This document shows positions 18,017 through 25,478 of a stretch of 64,000 bases of DNA, piece by piece. The notes beneath the pieces are model-generated. The model was not told the origin of the DNA. It was given only the letters and a program-made list of their open reading frames with translations, and made no database searches. The stretch is from Lachnospiraceae bacterium (GTDB lineage: Bacteria > Bacillota > Clostridia > Lachnospirales > Lachnospiraceae), in assembly GCA_017526745.1 (NCBI GenBank), contig JAFXQX010000033.1, forward strand, positions 1-64,000. Reading direction: 5' to 3'. Position numbers and translations under genes: made by a program. Position 1 is the first letter of the stretch. Each line of letters starts with the position of its first letter.

Positions 18017-19625
18017 ACCATTCACCCTTTTTTCCTATAAGAGCAAGGTCAAAATCATTGTCGAGATAGGGTACCGGGACATCAAATCCGTATACTTCCT
18101 CACTCGTGCCGTCCTCATATTCCACGGTATCAGTTGTGGGCTCAAGCAAAACAGCACCGTCCTTCTGGGCATCCTCTGCCAGTCCGGGGAACAGATTGGT
18201 AATGTTCTTGGATGTAAGGCTGATATGGATCGTCATCTGACCGTCCTTAACCGTAAGTTCGCCCTTGCCGTCCTTTGCATCATTAACATGGAACATCGAA
18301 CTGTCCGTTACAAATTCCGCTTCATACTCGCCGTCGGCAAGCTCTGCTGCAGTGCCCTCTTTGGCAGTTCCTATCACCTCGCCGGTCTTACCTGCCATGG
18401 CATCCTTTGTGTGTGAAACGTACAGGTCCTGAACGGTCCCTATCCTTCCAAGTCCCGCTATCTGGCACTCTACCGAATCAAATGCGCCCGAGCCCGTGAA
18501 AACGTTCTTCCAGCTGTCAGGCTCGTCGCCTGCCATGTCGTTGTGCGCATGATCGCCTGCAACCACCATGAGCGGGCGGAGGATGACCTTTTTATATCCG
18601 CCCTTCTTTACATCTTCCATTACATTTTCGCATGCGGTCTCTTCGGGCTCACCCTCAACCGTTCCGATAAATACGTTCTTGTATCCGAGATCGGCCATCT
18701 GGGTTGCCATCTGGCTGTAACTGACCTTGGCCACATGTGCCGTTCCGTGTCCCATAAGAACAAAAGCCGCACCATCGTCAGCTGCCGCATCGATGCTGTC
18801 ATATCCTGCGTCCTCAACAGCCTGGGCAACAACCGCTTCGGCAACCGTCTTCTTGTCCGCATTTACAACGGTCGCATCCTTTCCGACATCCCCGAGTAGA
18901 GGCTCGGCGATGACAACCTTGTCAAACTTGTCGGCAAATGATGCAGCAGCTTCCTTTAACTCGTCATACTCGGCACCGTGCATCAGATGAGTCGGCTGGA
19001 TCACAAGTTCCCTGACGCCGTTTGATACAGCACGCTCAAGTGCCTGGTCCATGTTGTCGATCTTCTCGCCGTCCCTTGCCTGTACGTGGTTAACTATGAT
19101 CTGGGCCGTGAACGCACGTCTTACGCCGTATTCGGGAAATGCCGCTGCAATGGCCTTTTCGACTCCTCCGATATCCTCAGACCGGGAATCATTAAATGAC
19201 GTACCGAAACTTGCGACAAGTATCTCCTTATCGCCGATATCATCGGCATTTAAGGGATCGTCCTTTGATGCATCACCCGTATCGGCTCCGAAATAATCAG
19301 GATCGGCAAACTCGCCTTCAACGAGCTCTTTTTGCGCATCGGTCAGAGCATCCCACTTCTTTCTGGCCTCCTCACACAGAAGATCTGTTTCCTCATTCCA
19401 CTCCTGAACGTAGATCGAATCGATAAGCGCAGCCACTTCGTCTGCCTTCTCCTGATCGATATCAGCCTGTTCGGCAGCAGTCGGCTCATCTGCCGTCCCG
19501 GTGACAGCTTCGGTCTTCTCATCTTCTGCCTTCGGCGTGATATCGACCGCCACATCGGCACAGCCTGCAAGAGCTGCTGCAGCGACCGCCGCTGCGATCG
19601 ACAATACAATCTTACGTGTTCTCAT
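17982..19625 (-). CDS. cbiK: Sirohydrochlorin cobaltochelatase CbiK, predicted lipoprotein
   Basis: A 547-residue protein. Residues 1-22 form a lipoprotein signal ending in LAGC. Residues about 23-130 are an acidic spacer. Residues about 133-410 are a CbiK chelatase domain (VASFGTSFNDS, QPTHLMHG with H213 and H216, GHGTAH with H293, GDHAHNDMAG with H358 and H360). Residues about 425-547 are an extra beta-rich domain like that in the neighbouring binding lipoprotein. AAGGAGG lies 9 nt before the ATG at 19625. Most CbiK proteins are cytoplasmic; surface attachment suggests metal loading, or possibly metal removal, outside the membrane. First gene after the riboswitch. Confidence 0.88.
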   Translation of the reverse strand: MRTRKIVLSIAAAVAAAALAGCADVAVDITPKAEDEKTEAVTGTADEPTAAEQADIDQEKADEVAALIDSIYVQEWNEETDLLCEEARKKWDALTDAQKELVEGEFADPDYFGADTGDASKDDPLNADDIGDKEILVASFGTSFNDSRSEDIGGVEKAIAAAFPEYGVRRAFTAQIIVNHVQARDGEKIDNMDQALERAVSNGVRELVIQPTHLMHGAEYDELKEAAASFADKFDKVVIAEPLLGDVGKDATVVNADKKTVAEAVVAQAVEDAGYDSIDAAADDGAAFVLMGHGTAHVAKVSYSQMATQMADLGYKNVFIGTVEGEPEETACENVMEDVKKGGYKKVILRPLMVVAGDHAHNDMAGDEPDSWKNVFTGSGAFDSVECQIAGLGRIGTVQDLYVSHTKDAMAGKTGEVIGTAKEGTAAELADGEYEAEFVTDSSMFHVNDAKDGKGELTVKDGQMTIHISLTSKNITNLFPGLAEDAQKDGAVLLEPTTDTVEYEDGTSEEVYGFDVPVPYLDNDFDLALIGKKGEWYDHKVSVKAPK

Positions 19626-19647
19626 AATATCATTCCTCCTTGTGCAA

Positions 19648-19678
19648 TAAAAAATCACTCAACCGTCAGGCGAGTGAC
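19648..19678 (-). terminator. Rho-independent terminator, likely riboswitch expression platform
   Basis: On the minus strand a short stem (TCACTC pairing with GAGTGA, plus positions 19655-19660 and 19672-19677) is followed at once by a run of T residues. It ends a few bases before the cbiK ribosome site and about 80 nt after the cobalamin aptamer, the expected place for a transcription attenuator. A second weaker stem (CAAGGGG with CTCCTTTG) lies just upstream, near 19698-19720. Confidence 0.6.
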
Positions 19679-19754
19679 CGATAACAGCACAAAATAACAA
19701 AGGAGCGTCCGCCCCTTGTTTAGTGTGCACATCGATCAGTTACTCGTGATCACG

Positions 19755-20036
19755 GTGCAGGTAAACGGCAGGTCTCCTGGCTCGTATATCATCGCATACG
19801 TTACGGCCTTCCCGATCATATGATCAGTGACCTCACTAGGACGTCCGGCCATCAGGATCGGCTGTGCCGATGTGGCCTCGCGGTGCAGGAAGGAAACTTC
19901 CCTCTGCCCGGGGACATCCTTCCAACATATGCTCCATACTTACAGTGACGAGTTCGCTCAGGTCTTACACCTGATTCCCTTTTAACCCCTGCGCGGGATC
20001 ACCCGGCAGCGGCACCGTAAACCTTTGGGTATTACC
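19755..20036 (-). promoter_or_regulatory. Adenosylcobalamin riboswitch
   Basis: On the minus strand the leader begins with AGGTTTACGGTGCCGC-type sequence near 20030 and a purine-rich G..GGGAATC..GGTG core. It ends with the highly conserved GCCAGGAGACCTGCC at 19767-19781, the usual 3' segment of cobalamin aptamers. It precedes the whole cobalamin operon and is followed by a terminator-like stem before cbiK. High adenosylcobalamin is expected to lower expression. Confidence 0.92.
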
Positions 20037-20041
20037 TGAAA

Positions 20042-20070
20042 ATATTATCACATCATTGTTTTTTCGGCAA
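20042..20070 (-). promoter_or_regulatory. Sigma-A-type promoter of the cobalamin operon
   Basis: On the minus strand TTGCCG (20065-20070) and TAATAT (20042-20047) are 17 nt apart, just before the riboswitch. The promoter overlaps the opposite-facing MATE promoter at 20056-20084, so RNA polymerase could not occupy both at once. Confidence 0.6.
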
Positions 20071-20084
20071 GGCGACTATATAAT
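20056..20084 (+). promoter_or_regulatory. Promoter of the MATE gene, predicting a leaderless transcript
   Basis: TTGTTT at 20056-20061 and a perfect TATAAT at 20079-20084 have a 17-nt spacer. Only 8 nt separate the -10 box from the GTG start at 20093, so the transcript would begin at or next to the start codon. Confidence 0.6.
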
Positions 20085-20092
20085 CATTTATT

Positions 20093-21478
20093 GTGTTTAA
20101 GAAGATTATCGGAGACAGACAATTCTATAAGAGAGTATTTGCGATAGCGCTGCCGATAATGGCGCAGAACGGCATATCAAATGTCGTAAACATGCTCGAT
20201 AACCTGATGGTCGGAAGGATAGGGACCGAGCAGCTGTCCGGCGTATCTATAGCAAATGACCTTCTGTTCGTGTACCAGTTGTGCCTGTTCGGGGCTGTTG
20301 GCGGTGCGGGGATCTTTACCGCACAGTACTACGGGCAGAAAAATACCGAAGGCGTAAGGGATACTCTTAGGATCAAGCTCATCATCTGCGGCCTGATCAT
20401 GCTGGCGGGACTGCTGTTATTCGGTCTTTGCGACAGGACACTAATATCATACTATCTTCATGAAGGCTCACAGACCGGTGACCTTGCGTCAACGCTTTCC
20501 TACGGACATATCTACATGATGTTCATGCTGGCGGGACTGCTTCCCCAGGCTGCCGAATTCGTATACTCTTCCATGCTGCGTGAGACCGGGGAGACTGTCA
20601 TTCCGATGCGCGCAAGTTTTGCGGCGGTGTTCATCAATCTGGTATTAAACTACGTACTCATATACGGCAGGCTCGGATTCCCGGTACTCGGCGTTGCAGG
20701 AGCTGCCATAGCAACGGTCATATCAAGGATAGTTCAGGCATCCATCGTCATACTATGGACACACCAGCATAATGATGAGAAACCGTATATCAACGGGGCA
20801 TATGCAAGCTTCCGTTTACCTGCCGGACTTGTAAAGAAAGTATGTATCACGGGACTTCCGCTTGTATTAAACGAGTTCTTATGGTCAACAGGTATTGTAC
20901 TGCAGAAACAGAGCTACTCCATGCGCGGACTGGCTGTAGTTGCCGCCAACAACATCAATTCAACGTTCTTTAATGTATTCTCCATATGTTTTGTGGCTTT
21001 CGGGGATGCGGTTGCGATAATAGTCGGACAGCTCCTTGGGGCCGGAAAGATGAAAGAGGCAAAAGAAACCGGCATCAAGATAAACGTATTTGTTACGTTC
21101 TCATGCATTGTCGTGGGAATGATACTGTTCTTTGTCGCCGGATATCTGCCCGAATTCTACAACACGACGGCTGAAGTAAAAGATCTCGCCAGTGATTTTC
21201 TGCGGGTTACGGGTGTACTGATGCCGCTGTTCGGTCTGTGCCACAGCCTGTACTTTACTATAAGGGCAGGCGGAAAGACGATACTGACGTTTCTGTTTGA
21301 CAGTGCATTCCTGATCGTGATAGGTGTACCGCTCGCATATTTCCTGACAAGATACACAAGCCTTGATATAGTGACCATATATGCGATCTGCGAGGGAACT
21401 GCGCTCGTGAAAGTGATATTGGGATTTGCGATATCATCGAGCGGGGTGTGGATGCAGAATATAGTGGAAGATGTGTAG
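20093..21478 (+). CDS. MATE family multidrug/cation antiporter
   Basis: A 461-residue protein with about twelve membrane segments and the MATE fold. The N-terminal PIMAQNGISNVVNMLDNLMVG is characteristic, and the two halves repeat the pattern (second half GLPLVLNEFLWSTG). Exporters of this family use Na+ or H+ gradients to expel cationic drugs or metabolites; the substrate here is unknown. The start is a GTG with no ribosome site and with a -10 box 8 nt before it. It diverges from the cobalamin operon, but nothing shows that it carries corrinoids. Confidence 0.88.
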   Translation: MFKKIIGDRQFYKRVFAIALPIMAQNGISNVVNMLDNLMVGRIGTEQLSGVSIANDLLFVYQLCLFGAVGGAGIFTAQYYGQKNTEGVRDTLRIKLIICGLIMLAGLLLFGLCDRTLISYYLHEGSQTGDLASTLSYGHIYMMFMLAGLLPQAAEFVYSSMLRETGETVIPMRASFAAVFINLVLNYVLIYGRLGFPVLGVAGAAIATVISRIVQASIVILWTHQHNDEKPYINGAYASFRLPAGLVKKVCITGLPLVLNEFLWSTGIVLQKQSYSMRGLAVVAANNINSTFFNVFSICFVAFGDAVAIIVGQLLGAGKMKEAKETGIKINVFVTFSCIVVGMILFFVAGYLPEFYNTTAEVKDLASDFLRVTGVLMPLFGLCHSLYFTIRAGGKTILTFLFDSAFLIVIGVPLAYFLTRYTSLDIVTIYAICEGTALVKVILGFAISSSGVWMQNIVEDV

Positions 21479-21483
21479 GGCGG

Positions 21484-21547
21484 CTCGCCGATGATCAAGG
21501 AGACTCGCCGATCAGAATTCGACTGCGTCGAATAACGGCTCGTCAAT
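21484..21547. repeat. Short direct repeats and hairpin after the MATE gene
   Basis: CTCGCCGAT occurs at 21484 and 21504 and a variant, CTCGTCAAT, at 21539. A perfect 7-bp hairpin (ATTCGAC TGC GTCGAAT) lies between the second and third. No T-run follows on the plus strand, so this is not a convincing terminator. No gene is visible here. Confidence 0.4.
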
Positions 21548-21568
21548 AATCTTTGGCTACATATAAAA

Positions 21569-21622
21569 ACAACATCCGCTTCGCGGATGTCGCCGTGTCA
21601 GGATTGTTACACAATCCTGACA
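21569..21622 (-). repeat. Two-hairpin palindromic element, copy A
   Basis: On the minus strand, a 12-bp stem (TGTCAGGATTGT, loop GTA, inverse arm), a CGGCG linker and an 8-bp stem (ACATCCGC, loop GAA, GCGGATGT) follow in order. A TTGTTTTTAT tail comes next, so the second stem can also serve as a terminator for tRNA-Thr. The element starts exactly 2 nt after the tRNA discriminator base. Copies B (24220) and C (36013) share the architecture. Confidence 0.8.
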
Positions 21623-21624
21623 TA

Positions 21625-21697
21625 TGCTGACGTCGGGAATCGGACCCGAGACCTCCGCACTACCAATGCGGTGCGCTACCTACTGTGCCACGTCAGC
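21625..21697 (-). tRNA. tRNA-Thr(GGT)
   Basis: A full 73-nt cloverleaf on the minus strand. The acceptor GCTGACG pairs with CGTCAGC plus discriminator A. The anticodon loop TTGGTAG gives anticodon GGT, and the T-arm contains GGTCCGATTCC. The 3' CCA is not encoded. Its promoter overlaps the end of hslO. Confidence 0.95.
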
Positions 21698-21710
21698 TAA
21701 ACCGAATGAA

Positions 21711-21739
21711 ATTCTATCACAGGCCAAAGTATTAGTCAA
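21711..21739 (-). promoter_or_regulatory. Promoter of tRNA-Thr, inside the hslO 3' end
   Basis: On the minus strand TTGACT (21734-21739) and TAGAAT (21711-21716) have a 17-nt spacer and lie 14 nt before the tRNA. The -35 box includes the last codon and stop of hslO (ATT GAC TAA). Confidence 0.75.
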
Positions 21740-22655
21740 TACGGGCTTCCTGCAATAAGGTGCGCATCTCGTCGGGTGAGAACATGTATGCTTTATTGCA
21801 GAAGCTGCATTTCATTTCTATGTCTTTTCCCTCATTTATCATTGAGGACAGCTCATCTTTGCCAAGGCTGATCAGGGCCTTTTGGACACGCTCGCGGTTG
21901 CAGTTACATGAAAACTTCACGGGATTTTCGTCCGTGAATTCGACATCATAGCCTTCAAGGATCATTGACAGCATATCGGAAGCAGTATGTCCTTCGTCAA
22001 GGAGAGTTGTGACCGTCGGCATGGATGACAGCCGTGATTCAAGATCGGAGATGATCTTCTCATCCGCACCGGGCATCAGCTGGATCATGAATCCGCCGGC
22101 ATGCTTTACGGTATTGTTCTTCTCCATCAGAACGCCAAGCCCCACGGCAGACGGAACCTGCTCGGAGACCGCATAATAATATGCTATGTCCTCGGCTATC
22201 TCGCCTGTTACAAGCTCAACCTGACCGACATACGGATCCTTGAGGCCAAGGTCCTTGATGACATACAGCGTCCCGTTTCCCAGCGCTCCGCCGACATCTA
22301 GCTTGGATACGGCCCCCGACGGGCCTTCATGAACCTTTGCCGGAAGAATAACGTCCGGTACGAGGGCATATCCCTTAACCTTAACCAGTCCGCTGTCAGG
22401 CTCCGGCGCATTTGCCGTCACCGTGATCCCTTTCATCGGGCCGTCGCCGCGAATCTGAAGCGTTACAAGATCGTCATCACCCTTCATCATAACAGCCATC
22501 ATTGCCGAAGCCGTAAGAGTGCGGCCAAGTGCGGCAGCTGCCACAGGGCTGAGATCATGAGCCATTCTTGCCGCCTCGGCGGTATCTTTCGTATATGCCG
22601 CAAAGGCTCTTATATTTCCTTTTGCCGCCGTTGCGCGGACTATAACATCACCCAT
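21732..22655 (-). CDS. hslO: Redox-regulated chaperone Hsp33 (HslO)
   Basis: A 307-residue Hsp33: an N-terminal chaperone core (SPVAAAALGRTLTASAMM) and a C-terminal zinc redox switch with four cysteines, CNC and CSFC. Oxidation releases zinc and activates holdase activity in the cytoplasm. Length and motifs are normal. AGGATAGG precedes the ATG, which overlaps the end of the fucosyltransferase gene by 8 nt. Last protein gene of the sigH-containing run. Confidence 0.95.
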   Translation of the reverse strand: MGDVIVRATAAKGNIRAFAAYTKDTAEAARMAHDLSPVAAAALGRTLTASAMMAVMMKGDDDLVTLQIRGDGPMKGITVTANAPEPDSGLVKVKGYALVPDVILPAKVHEGPSGAVSKLDVGGALGNGTLYVIKDLGLKDPYVGQVELVTGEIAEDIAYYYAVSEQVPSAVGLGVLMEKNNTVKHAGGFMIQLMPGADEKIISDLESRLSSMPTVTTLLDEGHTASDMLSMILEGYDVEFTDENPVKFSCNCNRERVQKALISLGKDELSSMINEGKDIEMKCSFCNKAYMFSPDEMRTLLQEARID

Positions 22656-23628
22656 GTCCTATCCTGATCCTGTTCTTAAGGCCTCTTACCGCTCTTCTCG
22701 GAAGATAGAGCATCCTGTCCGCCTTTTCGTGGAATCTCGCCTCGTCCTCGTAATATTTCCCCTGATAGATACGGTTTCGCCTTATCGCCGCATCAGGCTC
22801 CTGGGAACATATCCTGTACAGATAGTCCGACAGATAATCGGGCTCAAGGCACTTTTTTGCAAGCGAATCATCCTTTATGATCGGGGCTTTTGCCATCGAC
22901 AGATACAGTCCGTCGTCGGCATCGACCTTTTTTACGTACTCAACGACCGAATCAAACGAGTTAAAATCATGGCAGTTGATGAAACTGTCGGGATTGAACT
23001 CTTTTGCTATATCGGGATTTCCCCAGTATATCGGAACGGTCGCGGAAGCAAAAGCCTCCATGATCTTCTCGGTGGTATAACCGCGGGATGAGCTGTTCTC
23101 AAATGCGATCGAGAACTTGTATCCCCGGGCAAAATCGATCTTGTCCGCAACAGGGCCGCCCACGTTATTCCTGAACTTCCCGCCGCTTGCGATCTCCTTA
23201 TACTTTGAAAGAGAGTCGATCATCACGATCCGCTCTCCTGCCGATACGGCATTGCTGATCACATAATTGCAGAACTTCCTGCCAAGAAGTTCTTCATCGG
23301 TCATCTCATGTTTTCTTCTTGCCAGCGAGCATGCGCGCGGATACAGGATATAATGGGGGAATCTTAAATACCTGTCGTAGAAATCCATCTCGGGAAAGCC
23401 GAGGGCATAATCGACGAGATTAAAATCAGGTGCGATGTTCTCACCCGTATAGAAGATCTTGGCACAGGAATACTTCAGGTGCCTGCGGCCGAATATCGAA
23501 CAGAAAACAAAGTCGGGATCCTCCGAGATCTCAACCTTAAAGTGTTTCTTCAGCGCATCGGTTATGAAATTCTCTTCCGGATCGAAAACGTCCCAGAAGT
23601 CGGTAAATGCGATCTTTATCGTATCCAT
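22648..23628 (-). CDS. GT10 family alpha-1,3/4-fucosyltransferase-like protein
   Basis: A 326-residue glycosyltransferase with the GT10 signature in the C-terminal half: KFSIAFENSSSRGYTTEKI, then ATVPIYWGNPDI. This is the GDP-fucose binding region of bacterial and animal fucosyltransferases. It probably decorates a surface glycan with fucose or a related sugar; the acceptor is unknown. It starts directly after the sigH stop codon and overlaps hslO, an unusual location for a glycan gene, so it may be a later arrival in this operon. Confidence 0.85.
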   Translation of the reverse strand: MDTIKIAFTDFWDVFDPEENFITDALKKHFKVEISEDPDFVFCSIFGRRHLKYSCAKIFYTGENIAPDFNLVDYALGFPEMDFYDRYLRFPHYILYPRACSLARRKHEMTDEELLGRKFCNYVISNAVSAGERIVMIDSLSKYKEIASGGKFRNNVGGPVADKIDFARGYKFSIAFENSSSRGYTTEKIMEAFASATVPIYWGNPDIAKEFNPDSFINCHDFNSFDSVVEYVKKVDADDGLYLSMAKAPIIKDDSLAKKCLEPDYLSDYLYRICSQEPDAAIRRNRIYQGKYYEDEARFHEKADRMLYLPRRAVRGLKNRIRIGHG

Positions 23629-24294
23629 CTACTGCAGTATCTTTCTTACCTTGGTCTTTATCCTTGAAAGTGCGTTATCGGTCGACTTGGCATCACGCCC
23701 GAGTATCCTTGCGATATCAGTGTACTCAAGGCCCGTAAGCCGAAGGTTTAGAACCTTTCGTTCAAAATCACTCAAGCTCTCGTTTATCTTCTGCTCCAGG
23801 ATCTCTGTCTGCTCGCGGTCTATGACCATATCCTCGGGACTCTTTCCGGTCTCGGACAAGAGTTTTTCAAGAAGTGCAGGCCCGTCCGACGAGTCACTAT
23901 CCTTTTCCTCGTCATATATGGATACATACGAGTTAAGAGGGGCATGTTTCTTGCGCTTTCCGGCCTCAACGGCCTTGTACATCTGACGTGAAACGCACAG
24001 GTCCGCAAAGGTGTAAAAACTCGCATCCCTTCCCGCATCATAGTCCCTTACCGCATTGTAAAGTCCTATCATGCCTTCCTGGATAAGGTCCTCCCTGTCG
24101 GCACCGAGTATGAACATGCTGCCCGCCTTTTTGCGGACAAGTTCCTTGTATCTGTCGATGATGATCTCTATAGCCTTTGAATCGCCGTCGCGGAGGGCGA
24201 TTATCAGTTCTTCGTCTGATGTCAGGATGGTATCACCATCCTGACACGGCGACATCCGCAACGCGGATGTTGGTTGTCTGTCCTTATTTTTCAT
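23629..24294 (-). CDS. sigH: RNA polymerase sigma factor SigH-like, with repeat-encoded N-terminus
   Basis: A 221-residue sigma-70 family factor: region 2 (ADREDLIQEGMIGLYNAVRDYD, FYTFADLCVSRQM) and region 4 (FERKVLNLRLTGLEYTDIA). Order after cysS-mrnC-rlmB matches the stationary-phase/early sporulation factor SigH. The start at 24294 is supported by TAAGGA 5 nt upstream and lies 7 nt after the rlmB stop. Residues 8-25 are encoded by a palindromic element (copy B), which pushes the conserved start (SDEELIIALRDGD) back by about 18 residues. The next in-frame ATG, at 24255, lies inside the element and has no ribosome site. Confidence 0.88.
   Translation of the reverse strand: MKNKDRQPTSALRMSPCQDGDTILTSDEELIIALRDGDSKAIEIIIDRYKELVRKKAGSMFILGADREDLIQEGMIGLYNAVRDYDAGRDASFYTFADLCVSRQMYKAVEAGKRKKHAPLNSYVSIYDEEKDSDSSDGPALLEKLLSETGKSPEDMVIDREQTEILEQKINESLSDFERKVLNLRLTGLEYTDIARILGRDAKSTDNALSRIKTKVRKILQ
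24220..24273 (+). repeat. Two-hairpin palindromic element, copy B, inside sigH
   Basis: An 11-bp stem (TGTCAGGATGG, loop TATCA, inverse arm to 24246), a CGGCG linker (24247-24251) and an 8-bp stem (ACATCCGC, loop AAC, GCGGATGT, 24252-24270) then TGG. Arms and linker match copy A except at the inner stem end and loops, with a compensated change in stem 1. The 54-nt element is a multiple of three and is read antisense to its orientation as sigH residues 8-25. Confidence 0.8.
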
Positions 24295-24301
24295 TATGTC
24301 C

Positions 24302-25042
24302 TTACATCAGTCTCTGTCTTACCACCTCATACATCAGAACACCTGCGGCAACCGATGCATTGAGCGAGTCTATATCGCCTTTCATCGGGATAGAGCAGAC
24401 ATAGTCACATTTTTCCTTGACAAGACGGGATACGCCCTCGCCCTCGCTTCCTATCACAAGTCCGACCGGGCCCGTAAGGTTCTGCTCGTACATGCTGACA
24501 CCGTCCATATCGGCGCATGCAAACCAGATCCCTTTCTTCTTCAGGTCATCGATGCATCTGGCTATGTTTGTAACCTTTGCAACAGGTGTATAGTTTAGTG
24601 CTCCCGCGCTCGTTCTTGCAACGGTGGCCGACAGGCCGACCGCACGATTTTTCGGGATGATCACTCCGTGTGCGCCGGAAAGGTTGGCTGTCCTTATGAT
24701 AGCTCCGAGGTTATGAGGATCGTTTATCGAATCGAGCACGATGATAAAGGGGTCCTCTCCCGCCTCTTCGGCCTTTTTGAGTATGTCATCGACCTCAACG
24801 TAGTCGTAGGCGGCGCACTTGGCAACAACGCCCTGGTGATGCCCGCCAGGACACATCACATCAAGCCTGTCCTTGTCGACATACTTTACGGTGATGCCAT
24901 GCTTATTTGCTTCCTTTTTGATCGTATTTATCGGGCCAGGAGCTGCAGAATCGAGTATGAACAGCTTGTCAACCGTCCGGCCCGCCCGAAGCGCCTCAAG
25001 CACGGCATTTCTGCCTTCTATTGTAAGTTCGTCTTTTTCCAT
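24302..25042 (-). CDS. rlmB: 23S rRNA (guanosine-2'-O-)-methyltransferase RlmB/TrmH family
   Basis: A 246-residue SPOUT methyltransferase. The N-terminal substrate-binding domain starts TIEGRNAVLEALRAG. The knotted C-terminal domain carries NPHNLGAIIRTA, LVIGSEGEGVS and SLNASVAAGVLMYE. It methylates a ribose in 23S rRNA or tRNA. I take the ATG at 25042, directly after the mrnC stop (TGATATG); an ATG at 25060 lies inside mrnC. The gene ends 7 nt before sigH. Confidence 0.92.
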   Translation of the reverse strand: MEKDELTIEGRNAVLEALRAGRTVDKLFILDSAAPGPINTIKKEANKHGITVKYVDKDRLDVMCPGGHHQGVVAKCAAYDYVEVDDILKKAEEAGEDPFIIVLDSINDPHNLGAIIRTANLSGAHGVIIPKNRAVGLSATVARTSAGALNYTPVAKVTNIARCIDDLKKKGIWFACADMDGVSMYEQNLTGPVGLVIGSEGEGVSRLVKEKCDYVCSIPMKGDIDSLNASVAAGVLMYEVVRQRLM

Positions 25043-25043
25043 A

Positions 25044-25478
25044 TCAGTTTCCCGAAACATCCGCTGCGATCTTTATTATCTCCAGGACTCGGTCCATGTC
25101 GCCGCGAAGATACAGCCAGCCGATCAGGGCCTCCAGTCCCGTGGCCTTCCTGTAATCCCCGACGGGAGCGTTCTTAGCCACGGTTTGTGATTTTGCGTTC
25201 CTGCCCCGTTTATATATCGCAAGTTCCTCTTCGCGAAGAAGACCCTGCTCGGTAAGATAGTCCGCCGCTTTGGCCTGGCTGACCGCCTTGATGATCTTAA
25301 CCGCCTTGGCATCAAGCCTGTTGGCGCTGCAGTTGCCCGCAAGGACCACCGCTGTCTTGACCACGGCCCCGTATATGCTGTCGCCGATGAACGCGAGCGC
25401 GAGCGGTGAGTATTGGGACGGATCGTCGCCGGTAAGGCCGAATCGCTCTTTAATGCCGTCTATCATGCCAGATTCCAT
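25044..25478 (-). CDS. mrnC: Mini-ribonuclease III MrnC
   Basis: A 144-residue RNase III catalytic domain without a dsRNA-binding domain, involved in 23S rRNA 3' maturation. LALAFIGDSIYGAVV contains the acidic catalytic site, and TGLEALIGWLYL the second acidic motif. The gene overlaps cysS by 16 nt, the usual arrangement in Firmicutes. Confidence 0.94.
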   Translation of the reverse strand: MESGMIDGIKERFGLTGDDPSQYSPLALAFIGDSIYGAVVKTAVVLAGNCSANRLDAKAVKIIKAVSQAKAADYLTEQGLLREEELAIYKRGRNAKSQTVAKNAPVGDYRKATGLEALIGWLYLRGDMDRVLEIIKIAADVSGN

